DNA of 9,297 nt from PVC group bacterium (GCA_003566475.1 PXDE01000187.1:1-9297); one strand, 5' to 3'; positions 1 through 7,158 are shown, numbered from the stretch's first letter. Numbers and translations: made by a program. Notes: generated from the sequence alone by a model not told the origin.

Positions 1-106
1 GACGAGCCGACGGACCTCGGACCGACAGGTCCAGACTCCGGGCCACGACCACGCAGGCCATCGGCTTTCAAAGCGGGTCATCGCGACCGCAGATGGCCTG
101 GACAAG

Positions 107-325
107 GCATCGTGACGTAACTGTCTACGATCGTAGCAGGTCAAGTAACGCGGTCGGACCCTTCGTCACCCCGGGTTTTATGGACGTTCTGCGCACGCAT
201 CGTGAAATAAATCACTACGATCGTGGATGATTAAATCAACCCTCGGCGGTTTTAGCTCTGTACGATCGTAGGGGACTAAATCACATGCAGGTGGTCTTAG
301 GCCGTCACGATCGTAGATACCTAAG
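107..325. repeat. Phased array of four TACGATCGTA dyad sites
   Basis: Four palindromes are centred at 130/131 (CTACGATCGTAG), 220/221 (CTACGATCGTGG), 265/266 (GTACGATCGTAG) and 310/311 (TCACGATCGTAG). Centre spacings are exactly 90, 45 and 45 bp, and the 45-bp slot at about 175 has no site. Sites three and four carry a second symmetric element five bases outside the core: TTTAG at 251-255 with CTAAA at 276-280, and CTTAG at 296-300 with CTAAG at 321-325. These outer arms differ between sites but stay complementary within each site. Sites one and two share GCATCGTGA at 107-115 and 197-205, at the same offset from the core. Inner and outer half-sites are about 10 bp apart, one helical turn. This fits a multi-site operator for a dimeric regulator, or a degraded tandem repeat. 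Function is inferred. Confidence 0.6.
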
Positions 326-372
326 GCACGCCCGGGTGGTGGCGGGGGGATGCGGGGGGATGTGCGGGCGGC

Positions 373-400
373 TTGACTTGCGGTGCGGCGCGGCCATGCT
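373..400 (+). promoter_or_regulatory. Weak candidate promoter for the DUF58 operon
   Basis: TTGACT at 373-378 resembles a sigma-70 -35 box. CATGCT at 395-400, 16 bases further on, matches TATAAT at only three of six positions. It would start transcription near 407, just before the DUF58 ATG at 436 and downstream of the palindrome array. GC-rich phyla often use divergent promoters, so this is only a candidate. Confidence 0.2.
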
Positions 401-435
401 CGGGACCATGAACCGCAGCGTGGCCAGGGCGCCCC

Positions 436-1311
436 ATGAGTGATCTCCGCGACGGACTGGCCGACGGGGCCCGAGCCGGGCTGCGGTACCGGCTGCATGT
501 CCCCGAACGCGCCCTCACCGGCTACGCCGGCGCCCGGACCGGCCGCCGGGCCGGCACCTCGCTCGACTTCGAGGAGTTCCGCGAGTATCAGCCCGGGGAC
601 GACCCCCGCACCATCGACTGGAGCGTCTACGCCCGCACCGACCGGCTCACCGTGAAGCTCTACCGCGAGGAGGTGAACCCGCACCTGGATGTGGTGGTCG
701 ACGCCTCCGCCTCCATGGATCTTCCGGGGTCGCCCAAGGCCCGGGTGACCCGGGGCCTGGCCGCGCTTCTGGCCACCGCCGCCGAACGGGCCCATTGCAG
801 CCGCGCGGTGTGGCTGGCCGACCGGGACGGCTACCGGTCGCTCCCCGCCGCCGCCCAGCCCCCTCCGGCCTGGGACGGATGGTCGGCCACCTCGCCGATC
901 CCCCCCGACCGGGCCTGGGCCGAGCGCCCGCCCCGGCTGCGGCGGCGGGGCATCCGCGTGTTCGTGAGCGACCTGCTATGGCCGGGCGATCCCGCGCCGT
1001 TTCTGCGCCGGATGGCCGAAGGGTCGGCGGCCCTCGTGGTGATCCAGGTGCTGGCCCGCGAGGATGCCGACCCCACCGCGCAGGGCAACCTGCGGCTGGT
1101 GGACTGCGAGGGCGTGGGCGAGCAGGAGGTGTTCGTGGACGAGGCGGTCCGCCGACGGTACCGGGAGCGGCTGACCCGGCTCCAGGCGGCCTGGGAGGAC
1201 GCGGCGCGGCGTCAGGCCGCGTGGTGGTTCACCGTGGTCGCCGAGGAGGTGGCGGCGGACTGGCGGCTGGGGGGGCTCGAACAGGCCGGCCTGCTGGAGG
1301 CGGTGACCTGA
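436..1311 (+). CDS. DUF58 domain protein (von Willebrand A-like)
   Basis: This 291-residue protein belongs to the DUF58 family, soluble vWA-like proteins usually encoded with MoxR ATPases and BatA-type membrane proteins and thought to act in assembly or maturation of envelope or enzyme complexes. The family signature is clear: GRRAG near residues 37-40, then F-E-E-F-R-E-Y-QPGDDPRTIDW at about 45-62, followed by AR and a VKLYREE segment. A MIDAS-like metal site D89-A-S91-A-S93 begins the vWA fold. There is no signal peptide or membrane segment, so it is probably cytoplasmic. The start at 436 is the first ATG giving the family N-terminus; AGGGC at 426-430 is a weak ribosome site. Its stop overlaps the next start by one base (TGATG at 1309-1313), indicating coupling to the BatA-like gene. 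No moxR is visible upstream. The exact substrate is unknown. Confidence 0.9.
   Translation: MSDLRDGLADGARAGLRYRLHVPERALTGYAGARTGRRAGTSLDFEEFREYQPGDDPRTIDWSVYARTDRLTVKLYREEVNPHLDVVVDASASMDLPGSPKARVTRGLAALLATAAERAHCSRAVWLADRDGYRSLPAAAQPPPAWDGWSATSPIPPDRAWAERPPRLRRRGIRVFVSDLLWPGDPAPFLRRMAEGSAALVVIQVLAREDADPTAQGNLRLVDCEGVGEQEVFVDEAVRRRYRERLTRLQAAWEDAARRQAAWWFTVVAEEVAADWRLGGLEQAGLLEAVT
1296..1300 (+). promoter_or_regulatory. Ribosome binding site for the BatA-like gene
   Basis: GGAGG lies inside the last codons of the DUF58 gene, 10 bases before the ATG at 1311. It selects 1311 as start over an in-frame open stretch extending back to 795, which is only the shadow of the DUF58 coding sequence. Confidence 0.65.
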
Positions 1312-3065
1312 TGCCCTGGCTGGCCTTCCCCTTCGCCCTCGCCGCCTCGGTGGCTCTGCCCGCGCTGGCCGCCATTTACCTGTTCCGGAGCCGCCACCGG
1401 AAGCATCCGGTGTCCGGGCTGTTCCTGTGGGTCGAACCGGAAAAGGCCCGGAAGGGTGGCCGGCGGCTTTCGCGCCCGGAACTACCCTGGCTGTTTCTGG
1501 TCGAGTTGCTCATCCTGGCCCTGCTCGTGTTTGCCGCCGTGGATCCCCGCTGGCCGGTGCGGGCGACGGTGCGGCCCGCCGCCCTCATCCTCGACGACTC
1601 CGCCTCCATGGGCGCGGGCGGAAGCCAGTCCGCCCGGGACCGCGCGTGGCCGTCCCTGCGGCGCGAGCTCCAGAAGACCGGGGCCGACCGGCCGCTGGTT
1701 GTGCTGGCGGGCGTGAATCCCACCGTGCTGGGACGGGTCGACCTGGCCGACCTCTCGGCCGTCCGCCGGGCCTGGACGGCGACGCAACCGGAGGCCGACC
1801 TCGAGGCCGCCCAGAACCTGGTGCTGCGGCAGCTTGGTCCCGAGGCCCGGATTCTGGTGGTCGCCGACCGCGCGCCTTCGGAGGCGCCCGCGCCCGGGCA
1901 GGTCCGCTGGCTGGCCTTCGGCGAGCCCCGACCCAATCTGGGCTTCGTGGCCGCCGCCCGCACCGCCCGCGACGACGGGGATCTGGTGTTCTTCGAGGTG
2001 GCCAACATGTCGGATCAGGACCGGGAGGCGGCGGTGACGGTGGGGGAGGGGGATGGTCGCCAGGTCCGCCGCCTCGCCATTCCGGCCGGCGAGGTCGCCC
2101 GCGACAGCTTCACCGTGCCCTGGGATGCGCCGCCTCTTCGGCTCGCCCTGGAGGATGACGCCATGGCCCACGACAACCAGGTGACGCTCCTCCCGGCGCC
2201 GCGGCCCCGGATCCGCCTGGCCACCCGCCTTTCCGATCCCGAGTTCTCGCGGATGGTCGATTCGGCGGTGGAGGCGGCGGCCATGACCGTTCCCTACGCG
2301 TTCCGGCCTGAGGTGTTCATCACCGACGACCGCGACGCCGCCGCCCCGCCCGGCGCGTGGGTGGTGCGGCTGATCCGTCCGGATCGCGAGTCGGCCGCCG
2401 CCTACCGGGGACCGTTCGTGACGGACCGCCGCCACCCCCTTACCGACGGCCTCAACCTGGAGGGGGTGATCTGGGGCGGTCCGGCCGAGCCGCCGGCCCT
2501 GGGGGCCGGCTGGTTCGTGGTCTCCACCGGTCCGGTGCCCCTGGTCATCGAACGCCCCGGGCCCGGGGGGGCGGTGCGGCTCGACCTGCATCTCGACCCG
2601 GATCTTTCCACCTTGGGCCGCTCGCCGGCCTGGCCCGCGCTGGTCTGGAATCTGTTGCGATGGAGGGCCGAGGTCCGGCCCGGGGTTCTGGAGCCCAATC
2701 TCCGCATGGGCATGGAGGCCCGGGTCCGGGTTCCCGAGGGTGTGGAGACGGTGGAGGTGGCCCGTCCCGGCGAGGCGTCGGCCCCGGTGACCCCCGCCCG
2801 GGGCGAGGTCCGGATGCCTCTGGACGCCTCGGGGATCTGGACGGTCTCCGCCGACGAATGGTCGGCGCAGGTCCAGGCCAACTTCCTGTCCCCGGCCCAG
2901 ACCGATCTCCGGGACCGCACGTCCGGGGCCTGGGGAAGCTGGGTGGAAGGCGAGTTCCGCGAGGTCGAGTTTCCCTCGACCGCCTGGTGGTTTCTGCTGC
3001 CCGCGCTCGGTCTGCTCGGCATCCACCTCGCCGCCGTCCGCGCGCCGCGGGTGCGGGAGTGGTAG
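1311..3065 (+). CDS. BatA-like membrane-anchored von Willebrand A protein
   Basis: A 584-residue protein of the BatA/aerotolerance-regulator N-terminal type. Residues 4-25 form a hydrophobic helix followed by a basic stretch (RSRHRKHP), then VSGLFLW, typical of the BatA N-terminal domain. A second helix spans about 59-78. The vWA domain starts directly after it with a MIDAS-like motif D95-D-S97-A-S99. A third helix lies near 559-576, leaving a short basic tail. The middle is therefore a large domain outside the first two helices, containing a PLTDGL motif often seen in these proteins. It probably works with the DUF58 partner in the envelope; the biochemical role is not established. Translation is coupled to DUF58 by the 1-nt overlap and GGAGG at 1296. 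The TAG stop at 3063-3065 is also part of a dispersed GTAGCCGCG repeat, so the C-terminal end may have been set by repeat insertion. Confidence 0.88.
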   Translation: MPWLAFPFALAASVALPALAAIYLFRSRHRKHPVSGLFLWVEPEKARKGGRRLSRPELPWLFLVELLILALLVFAAVDPRWPVRATVRPAALILDDSASMGAGGSQSARDRAWPSLRRELQKTGADRPLVVLAGVNPTVLGRVDLADLSAVRRAWTATQPEADLEAAQNLVLRQLGPEARILVVADRAPSEAPAPGQVRWLAFGEPRPNLGFVAAARTARDDGDLVFFEVANMSDQDREAAVTVGEGDGRQVRRLAIPAGEVARDSFTVPWDAPPLRLALEDDAMAHDNQVTLLPAPRPRIRLATRLSDPEFSRMVDSAVEAAAMTVPYAFRPEVFITDDRDAAAPPGAWVVRLIRPDRESAAAYRGPFVTDRRHPLTDGLNLEGVIWGGPAEPPALGAGWFVVSTGPVPLVIERPGPGGAVRLDLHLDPDLSTLGRSPAWPALVWNLLRWRAEVRPGVLEPNLRMGMEARVRVPEGVETVEVARPGEASAPVTPARGEVRMPLDASGIWTVSADEWSAQVQANFLSPAQTDLRDRTSGAWGSWVEGEFREVEFPSTAWWFLLPALGLLGIHLAAVRAPRVREW

Positions 3066-3120
3066 CCGCGTCCGCCAAGGGCGTGGACGCGTAGCCGCGT
3101 CCGCCAGGACGTGGACGCGC
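3062..3120 (+). repeat. Two tandem GTAGCCGCGTCCGCC elements at a gene end
   Basis: Copy 1 (3062-3091) and copy 2 (3091-3120) each start GTAGCCGCGTCCGCC and end GTGGACGCG. Each folds: CGCGTCC at 3067-3073 pairs with GGACGCG at 3085-3091, and CGCGTCC at 3096-3102 pairs with GGACGCG at 3113-3119. Copy 1 supplies the TAG that ends the BatA-like gene. Other copies lie at 3268, 4871, 4946 and, inverted, 7026-7055. The hairpins could act as transcription or mRNA 3'-end signals, but no T-run follows. Confidence 0.75.
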
Positions 3121-3194
3121 CTGAGCCGAGAAGGCTCCGCGCCCGGATCACGCATCGCTCGTGCCGGGCTCGGAACGGCCTCGTTCCCCGGTTT

Positions 3195-3256
3195 GGCCAA
3201 ACGCTTCCGTCTTCGCCCTACGGGCTACGCCGCGACAGGTGGCGCGTTCGGCTACG
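3195..3256 (+). repeat. 28-nt element interrupted by a 34-nt element
   Basis: Left part GGCCAAACGCTT is at 3195-3206 and right part GGCGCGTTCGGCTACG at 3241-3256. The uninterrupted 28-nt join of these two parts is found, perfectly matching, on the minus strand at 6931-6958. The intervening 3207-3240 resembles a separate sequence at 4673-4702. The simplest reading is insertion of one small element into another; deletion at the other locus is the alternative. Confidence 0.65.
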
Positions 3257-3267
3257 CGCGGCGCCCC

Positions 3268-3290
3268 GTAGCTGCGTCCGCCAAGGGCGC
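3268..3290 (+). repeat. GTAGC-family repeat, copy 3 (truncated)
   Basis: GTAGCTGCGTCCGCC followed by AAGGGCGC matches the first 22 bases of the 3062 copy with one difference (T for C at base 6), then diverges. It shares the GTAGCTGCG variant with the copy at 4871. Confidence 0.6.
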
Positions 3291-3470
3291 CGGCTTTGCG
3301 TGGTGTGAGCCGGAGCCGTGCCCGGGGGAGTCCTGCTGCAGGATCTCCACACCGGGGCCCTCGTGTCGCTCGCTGAGACCGACCCCATGGAGGACATCCT
3401 GTTGAGGCGAGCCTGACCGCATGAGCCACCGCCCTTGTAGGACATCGGACATCGTGATTACCTCTGCCTG
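3291..3470 (+). other. Remainder of the 3066-3470 gap; possible gene remnant
   Basis: The rest of this 405-bp gap has no recognisable gene. One frame (3309-3416) is open for about 35 codons with protein-like composition, including GVLLQDLHTGALVSLAE and then DPMEDILLRRA before a TGA at 3414-3416. It could be the 3' tail of a lost gene, but it has no good start and I recognise no family. A short direct repeat GGACATC lies at 3440-3446 and 3447-3453, just before the next gene. No clear promoter or ribosome site was found. Confidence 0.25.
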
Positions 3471-4650
<1,180 letters not shown>

Positions 4651-4672
4651 ATCCGACTTCGCTCGGAAGCTT

Positions 4673-4702
4673 CCGCCTTCGCTGAGCTACGGCGCGACAC
4701 GT
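4673..4702 (+). repeat. Second copy of the CCGYCTTCGC element
   Basis: CCGCCTTCGC, a variable spacer, then GCTACGGCGCGACACGT. It aligns with the inserted sequence at 3207-3240 (CCGTCTTCGC ... GCTACGCCGCGACAGGT), which has four more bases in the spacer. In both places it is preceded by CTT. Confidence 0.6.
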
Positions 4703-4779
4703 CGTCGGACACGTTGCGGGATGCGGAGGGAGACGCCGATGGCTCGTCGTTAATCTGATCCGGCATGCCTTCCGGACCC

Positions 4780-4796
4780 GCGCCTTCCGCAGGCGC
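4780..4796. repeat. Small hairpin in the 4554-5172 gap
   Basis: GCGCCT at 4780-4785 pairs perfectly with AGGCGC at 4791-4796 around a five-base loop TCCGC. No T-run follows, so it is not a classic intrinsic terminator. Confidence 0.4.
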
Positions 4797-4870
4797 AGGA
4801 GACGCGCGTTGACTGCATTGGCGATTCGTTGAGGGGCCTTGGACCTAGTGAAGGTGTCGTGGCACGCGAC

Positions 4871-4903
4871 GTAGCTGCGCCCGCCGAGGGCGCGGCCGGC
4901 GCG
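4871..4903 (+). repeat. GTAGC-family repeat, copy 4 (diverged)
   Basis: GTAGCTGCGCCCGCCGAGGG matches the head of the 3062 copy with three changes, then continues in GC-rich sequence. Like copy 3 it has GTAGCTGCG, suggesting a subfamily. Confidence 0.5.
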
Positions 4904-4945
4904 GGGGACGAGGAGGATCCGTGCCTGGCACGAGCCTCGCGGCCC

Positions 4946-4975
4946 GTAGCCGCGTCCGCCAGGACGTGGATGCGC
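4946..4975 (+). repeat. GTAGC-family repeat, copy 5
   Basis: It is identical to the copy at 3091-3120 over 30 bases except for one T/C difference. Downstream similarity (TGGGCCGAG here, TGAGCCGAG after the 3091 copy) suggests that the full element may be nearer 45-50 bp. Confidence 0.7.
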
Positions 4976-4994
4976 ATGGGCCGAGCAAGAAGCT

Positions 4995-5028
4995 GAGCCC
5001 GGAGGGGCGCTTTGCGCGGGGCGGGCTC
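4995..5028. repeat. Long hairpin
   Basis: GAGCCCG at 4995-5001 pairs with CGGGCTC at 5022-5028, and inside it GCGC at 5007-5010 pairs with GCGC at 5014-5017 around TTT. It lies just after repeat copy 5 and is probably part of the same mosaic of palindromic elements. Confidence 0.5.
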
Positions 5029-5060
5029 GGAGCGTTGGCGTTCCCGGTGTCGTCCACCGG

Positions 5061-5079
5061 CTGGTGCCGGCGGCACCAG
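5061..5079. repeat. Perfect 9-bp inverted repeat
   Basis: CTGGTGCCG at 5061-5069 is followed, after a single G, by its exact reverse complement CGGCACCAG at 5071-5079. The one-base spacer makes a stable RNA hairpin unlikely as drawn, so it may be a protein site or a recombination relic. Nothing else links it to a gene. Confidence 0.55.
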
Positions 5080-5143
5080 GACTTCGCGCTCTCCGGGTTC
5101 TGAACTGCATCGCTCTCGGCGGCGGCCAGATCCTCGGCGGCTT

Positions 5144-5172
5144 CGGCTACGGCGTCGCCGGCTACGCGCGGC
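5144..5172 (-). repeat. GTAGCCG-type repeat abutting the fpg stop codon
   Basis: On the plus strand CGGCTACG occurs at 5144-5151 and 5159-5166. The 14 bases 5159-5172 (CGGCTACGCGCGGC) are identical to 3249-3262, at the right edge of the interrupted 28-nt element. The match ends exactly where the fpg stop codon (5173-5175, minus strand) begins, so this gene too has repeat DNA directly at its 3' end. The remaining gap positions 4703-5143 hold the other repeats listed and no gene I can support. Confidence 0.5.
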
Positions 5173-5970
5173 CTACCGCTGGCGGGCGGGAACCCAGGCG
5201 GTGGTGCGGCCTCCGATCGTGTCGAACCGGATGGCGTCTCCACGAGCGGTGCGTACGCCATGGTTTTTCCCCCACCGATGATGGAACAGCCAGGTCCGGG
5301 GAAACCGCGTGTCGTCGGCCTCCACGGCGAGGGCATGGCGGATCACCCTGCGCAAGGCGCGATGCAGCCGCAGGCATTCGTCCACCCTCAAATCGGTCCC
5401 GCGTCGGCGTGGGTCCAGCCCGGCCTGGTAGAGAACCTCGTCGGCGATCCAGTTCCCGATCCCAGCCACGAAGGACTGGTCGAGCAGAGCGGCCTTGACC
5501 GGTGCCTTCCGGGCCCGCAGGGCGGTGGCGAAGTCGAATCCCGGCCATGGATCGAGCAGCGGGTCCGGCCCCAGGCCGGCGATGGGCGGCTCGTGTTCCG
5601 GGTCGGCCAGGAGCCGGATCCGTCCCAGCCGACGCACGTTGACGAACGCGAACCGGGCTCCGTCGTCGAGCCGCCATTCGCATTTCCAGAACCGGGGCCG
5701 GTCGGCCGGATCCTCGTAGAGGTGGAAGTGGCCGGTCATGCCGAGGTGGAACGCGGGGTGGGGAGGGGTGTCCAGTTCGATCCACAGATGCTTGCCCCGG
5801 CGGCGGAACGCGACGGGCCGACGGCCCCCCAGACGGTGGGCGAAGGTCCGGGGGGCGACGCCCGAGAACACGATGCGGTCGTCGGCCACCGCGACCGACC
5901 GGATCACCCGTCCGGCCAGATGGGCCTCGGCGAAGCGGCGGGCGGTTTCGACCTCGGGGAGTTCAGGCAT
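5173..5970 (-). CDS. Formamidopyrimidine-DNA glycosylase, plant-like, cysteine-less finger
   Basis: A 265-residue base-excision repair enzyme of the Fpg/Nei family, which removes oxidised purines such as 8-oxoguanine and nicks the abasic site. The start at 5970 is fixed by MPELPEVE: Pro2 becomes the N-terminal nucleophile and Glu3 the general acid. Other family marks are K60 (RRGKHLW), M78 in HLGMTG, R113-R114 in NVRRLG, and the helix-two-turn-helix with GIGNWIADEVLYQ and N173. The C-terminal finger region keeps the arginine R255 in GGRTTAWVP, but all four zinc cysteines are missing; the only cysteines are C97 and C199. From memory, Arabidopsis FPG shows the same zincless end (GGRTTAYVP) and closely similar GIGNWIADEVLYQA and LGPD segments. 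Leu115 replaces the usual Phe of the lesion-probing triad. It is divergent from the PhyH-family gene. No strong ribosome site precedes it. Confidence 0.92.
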   Translation of the reverse strand: MPELPEVETARRFAEAHLAGRVIRSVAVADDRIVFSGVAPRTFAHRLGGRRPVAFRRRGKHLWIELDTPPHPAFHLGMTGHFHLYEDPADRPRFWKCEWRLDDGARFAFVNVRRLGRIRLLADPEHEPPIAGLGPDPLLDPWPGFDFATALRARKAPVKAALLDQSFVAGIGNWIADEVLYQAGLDPRRRGTDLRVDECLRLHRALRRVIRHALAVEADDTRFPRTWLFHHRWGKNHGVRTARGDAIRFDTIGGRTTAWVPARQR

Positions 5971-6027
5971 GGCAAAATCCCATGAATATCGGAGAATGGG
6001 GAAGCCTATCGAAGGGAGACAGCCGAA
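5971..6027. promoter_or_regulatory. Divergent intergenic region between fpg and the PhyH-family gene
   Basis: These 57 bases must carry the minus-strand start signals of fpg and the plus-strand signals of the PhyH-family gene, unless promoters lie within coding DNA. It is AT-richer than the genes, but I find no convincing -35/-10 pair. On the plus strand AAGGGAG at 6012-6018 is a good ribosome site nine bases before the ATG at 6028. Confidence 0.4.
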
Positions 6028-6852
6028 ATGATCATGTTTGATGAAGCCGCCGGATGGAAGCAAGCCTACGAGCGGGACGGGTTCCTGACCGTACCGGGGA
6101 TGTTCTCTCCGTCCGAAGTCGCGGAGCTTCGGGATGCCTTCATGGCCCAGGCGGCCGAGGGCCGGGTCGAGGGGCTCAACACGGACAGCCGGATCCAGGA
6201 TCCGAACGATCCGCTCTACCGGTTTGGCCGGATGATGCATCCGCACCGGCGTCCCGAGCTTCCCATTGGCCCGCTCTCCATGCGGACCATGCTGGATCCG
6301 AGGATCGGGCGGGTGCTGGAGGCGCTCTGGGACGAGCCGCCGGTGGCCGCGCAGTCGATGTTCTACTTCAAGCCTCCCGGGGCCCGCGGCCAGGATCTGC
6401 ATCAGGACAACTTCTACCTGAGGGTGAAGCCCGGCTCCTGCATGGCGGCGTGGGTGGCCGTGGACGACGCCGACGCCGAGAATGGCGGCATGCTGGTGGT
6501 GCCCGGGTCGCACCGGTTCGACATCATCTGCCCCGAGGCCTCCGACCGCACGAAGTACTTCTCTAGTGAGCATGTCGATGTGCCCGAGGGCTACGCGGCG
6601 GTACAGACGGTGCTGAAGGCGAGCGACGTGCTGTTCTTCAACGGGAGCCTGATTCACGGCTCGAACCCGAACACCAGCGCCGACCGGTTCCGGTGCAGTT
6701 TCATCTGCCATTACGCCCCGGTGTCCAGCCGCGAGATCTCGGCCTGGTACCGCCCGCTCTACACGTTCGACGGCCGGGAGCACGCCAAGGCCTACGTCGA
6801 GGGCGGCGGCCCCTGCGGAACCGCCCAGGAGGCGGTCCGGGGGCCGCACTGA
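6028..6852 (+). CDS. Phytanoyl-CoA dioxygenase (PhyH) family protein
   Basis: A 274-residue Fe(II)/2-oxoglutarate-dependent oxygenase of the PhyH family. The metal facial triad is visible as H125-Q-D127 in DLHQDNFY and the distal H210 in GSLIHGSNPN. R220 (SADRFR), ten residues after H210, is placed to bind the 2-oxoglutarate carboxylate. The double-stranded beta-helix core includes AWVAVDDADAENGGMLVVPGSH at about 141-162, a hallmark of the family. The N-terminus (YERDGFLTVPGMFSPSEV, about 14-31) is also typical. There is no signal peptide, so it is cytoplasmic. The start at 6028 is preferred over ATG 6034 because AAGGGAG at 6012-6018 is nine bases away. Bacterial members hydroxylate varied small molecules; the substrate cannot be told from sequence or neighbours. 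A hairpin follows the stop. Confidence 0.88.
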   Translation: MIMFDEAAGWKQAYERDGFLTVPGMFSPSEVAELRDAFMAQAAEGRVEGLNTDSRIQDPNDPLYRFGRMMHPHRRPELPIGPLSMRTMLDPRIGRVLEALWDEPPVAAQSMFYFKPPGARGQDLHQDNFYLRVKPGSCMAAWVAVDDADAENGGMLVVPGSHRFDIICPEASDRTKYFSSEHVDVPEGYAAVQTVLKASDVLFFNGSLIHGSNPNTSADRFRCSFICHYAPVSSREISAWYRPLYTFDGREHAKAYVEGGGPCGTAQEAVRGPH

Positions 6853-6886
6853 AAGGGGCGTATCCTGCGACCTTCTCTGCGTCATC

Positions 6887-6905
6887 TGAATCCTAGGCGG
6901 ATTCA
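6887..6905. terminator. Hairpin downstream of the PhyH-family gene
   Basis: TGAATCC at 6887-6893 pairs perfectly with GGATTCA at 6899-6905 around a five-base loop, 35 bases after the stop. There is no T-run, so it may be an RNA 3'-end stabiliser or a weak terminator rather than a classic intrinsic terminator. A second small hairpin, GGGCG/CGCCC, lies at 6919-6931. Confidence 0.35.
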
Positions 6906-6930
6906 CTACGCGCAGGCGGGGCGCGACGCC

Positions 6931-6958
6931 CGTAGCCGAACGCGCCAAGCGTTTGGCC
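6931..6958 (-). repeat. Uninterrupted 28-nt palindromic element
   Basis: Read on the minus strand this is GGCCAAACGCTT joined directly to GGCGCGTTCGGCTACG, exactly the two halves split by 34 bases at 3195-3256. It is partly self-complementary: GCCAAACG can pair with CGTTCGGC with one mismatch. Sequence outside the 28 bases differs between the two loci. Confidence 0.65.
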
Positions 6959-7025
6959 GCCCGTGGGAACGAGCCCGATCCGCGCGAAGCACCGCCGCGG
7001 GCACCTCTTCGGCGGCGTTCCCGGC

Positions 7026-7055
7026 GGCGTCCACGGCCTTGGCGGCCGCGGCTAC
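7026..7055 (-). repeat. GTAGC-family repeat, copy 6 (inverted)
   Basis: The reverse complement starts GTAGCCGCGGCCGCC and ends GTGGACGCC, matching the 3062-3091 copy at 27 of 30 bases. It is the only copy on the minus strand. The remainder of the 6853-7170 gap shows no gene that I can support. Confidence 0.6.
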
Positions 7056-7153
7056 GGGAAGGCGGATGCTGCTCCGGCGAAGGCGTCGCCCGCCGAGCCG
7101 TGCCGCCGAGTTGGCCGCGTCAGGGGCTGGCAGGCTTGGCCCGGTCTTCGGGC

Positions 7154-7158
7154 GGGAG
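7154..7158 (+). promoter_or_regulatory. Probable ribosome site for the AlgJ-like gene
   Basis: GGGAG lies 12 bases before ATG 7171, slightly far but the only purine-rich match. It supports 7171 over the upstream in-frame ATG at 7039, whose extra 44 residues would mask the signal peptide and are encoded partly by repeat DNA. Confidence 0.4.

Larger units (their letters stand above)
1..435. other. Intergenic region upstream of the DUF58 operon
   Basis: No frame here reads like a conserved protein. Positions 1-106 are GC-rich and featureless to me. Positions 107-325 hold four copies of a palindromic site (separate entry) in an AT-richer patch; 201-300 is 45% GC by direct count, whereas the flanking genes are far higher. 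Positions 326-435 are G-rich and lead into the DUF58 start. A MoxR-family ATPase gene, which often precedes DUF58 genes, is not present in these 435 bases. Confidence 0.6.

Noticed and set aside
107..325. CRISPR array
   Set aside because: The conserved part is only about 10-12 bases, one unit slot is empty, flanks are partly conserved rather than unique spacers, and no cas gene is present.
178..330. Minus-strand 15-residue repeat reading (YDR..L.PP..DL pattern) over the palindrome array
   Set aside because: The pattern follows automatically from a 45-bp DNA period. The frame has no nearby start, stops at 178, and upstream is only the antisense of the DUF58 gene. A degraded coding repeat remains possible.
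408..443. Eleven-residue leader-type ORF overlapping the DUF58 start
   Set aside because: It has no ribosome site and no attenuator-like codon run or alternative hairpins; it is too short to support.
1482..3200. 572-residue minus-strand open frame
   Set aside because: It is antisense to the BatA-like gene; long antisense frames are expected at this GC content, and it shows no motifs.
5971..6948. N-terminal extension of the Fpg frame
   Set aside because: The enzyme requires Pro at position 2 after Met, so the start must be 5970; the extension is antisense to the PhyH-family gene.
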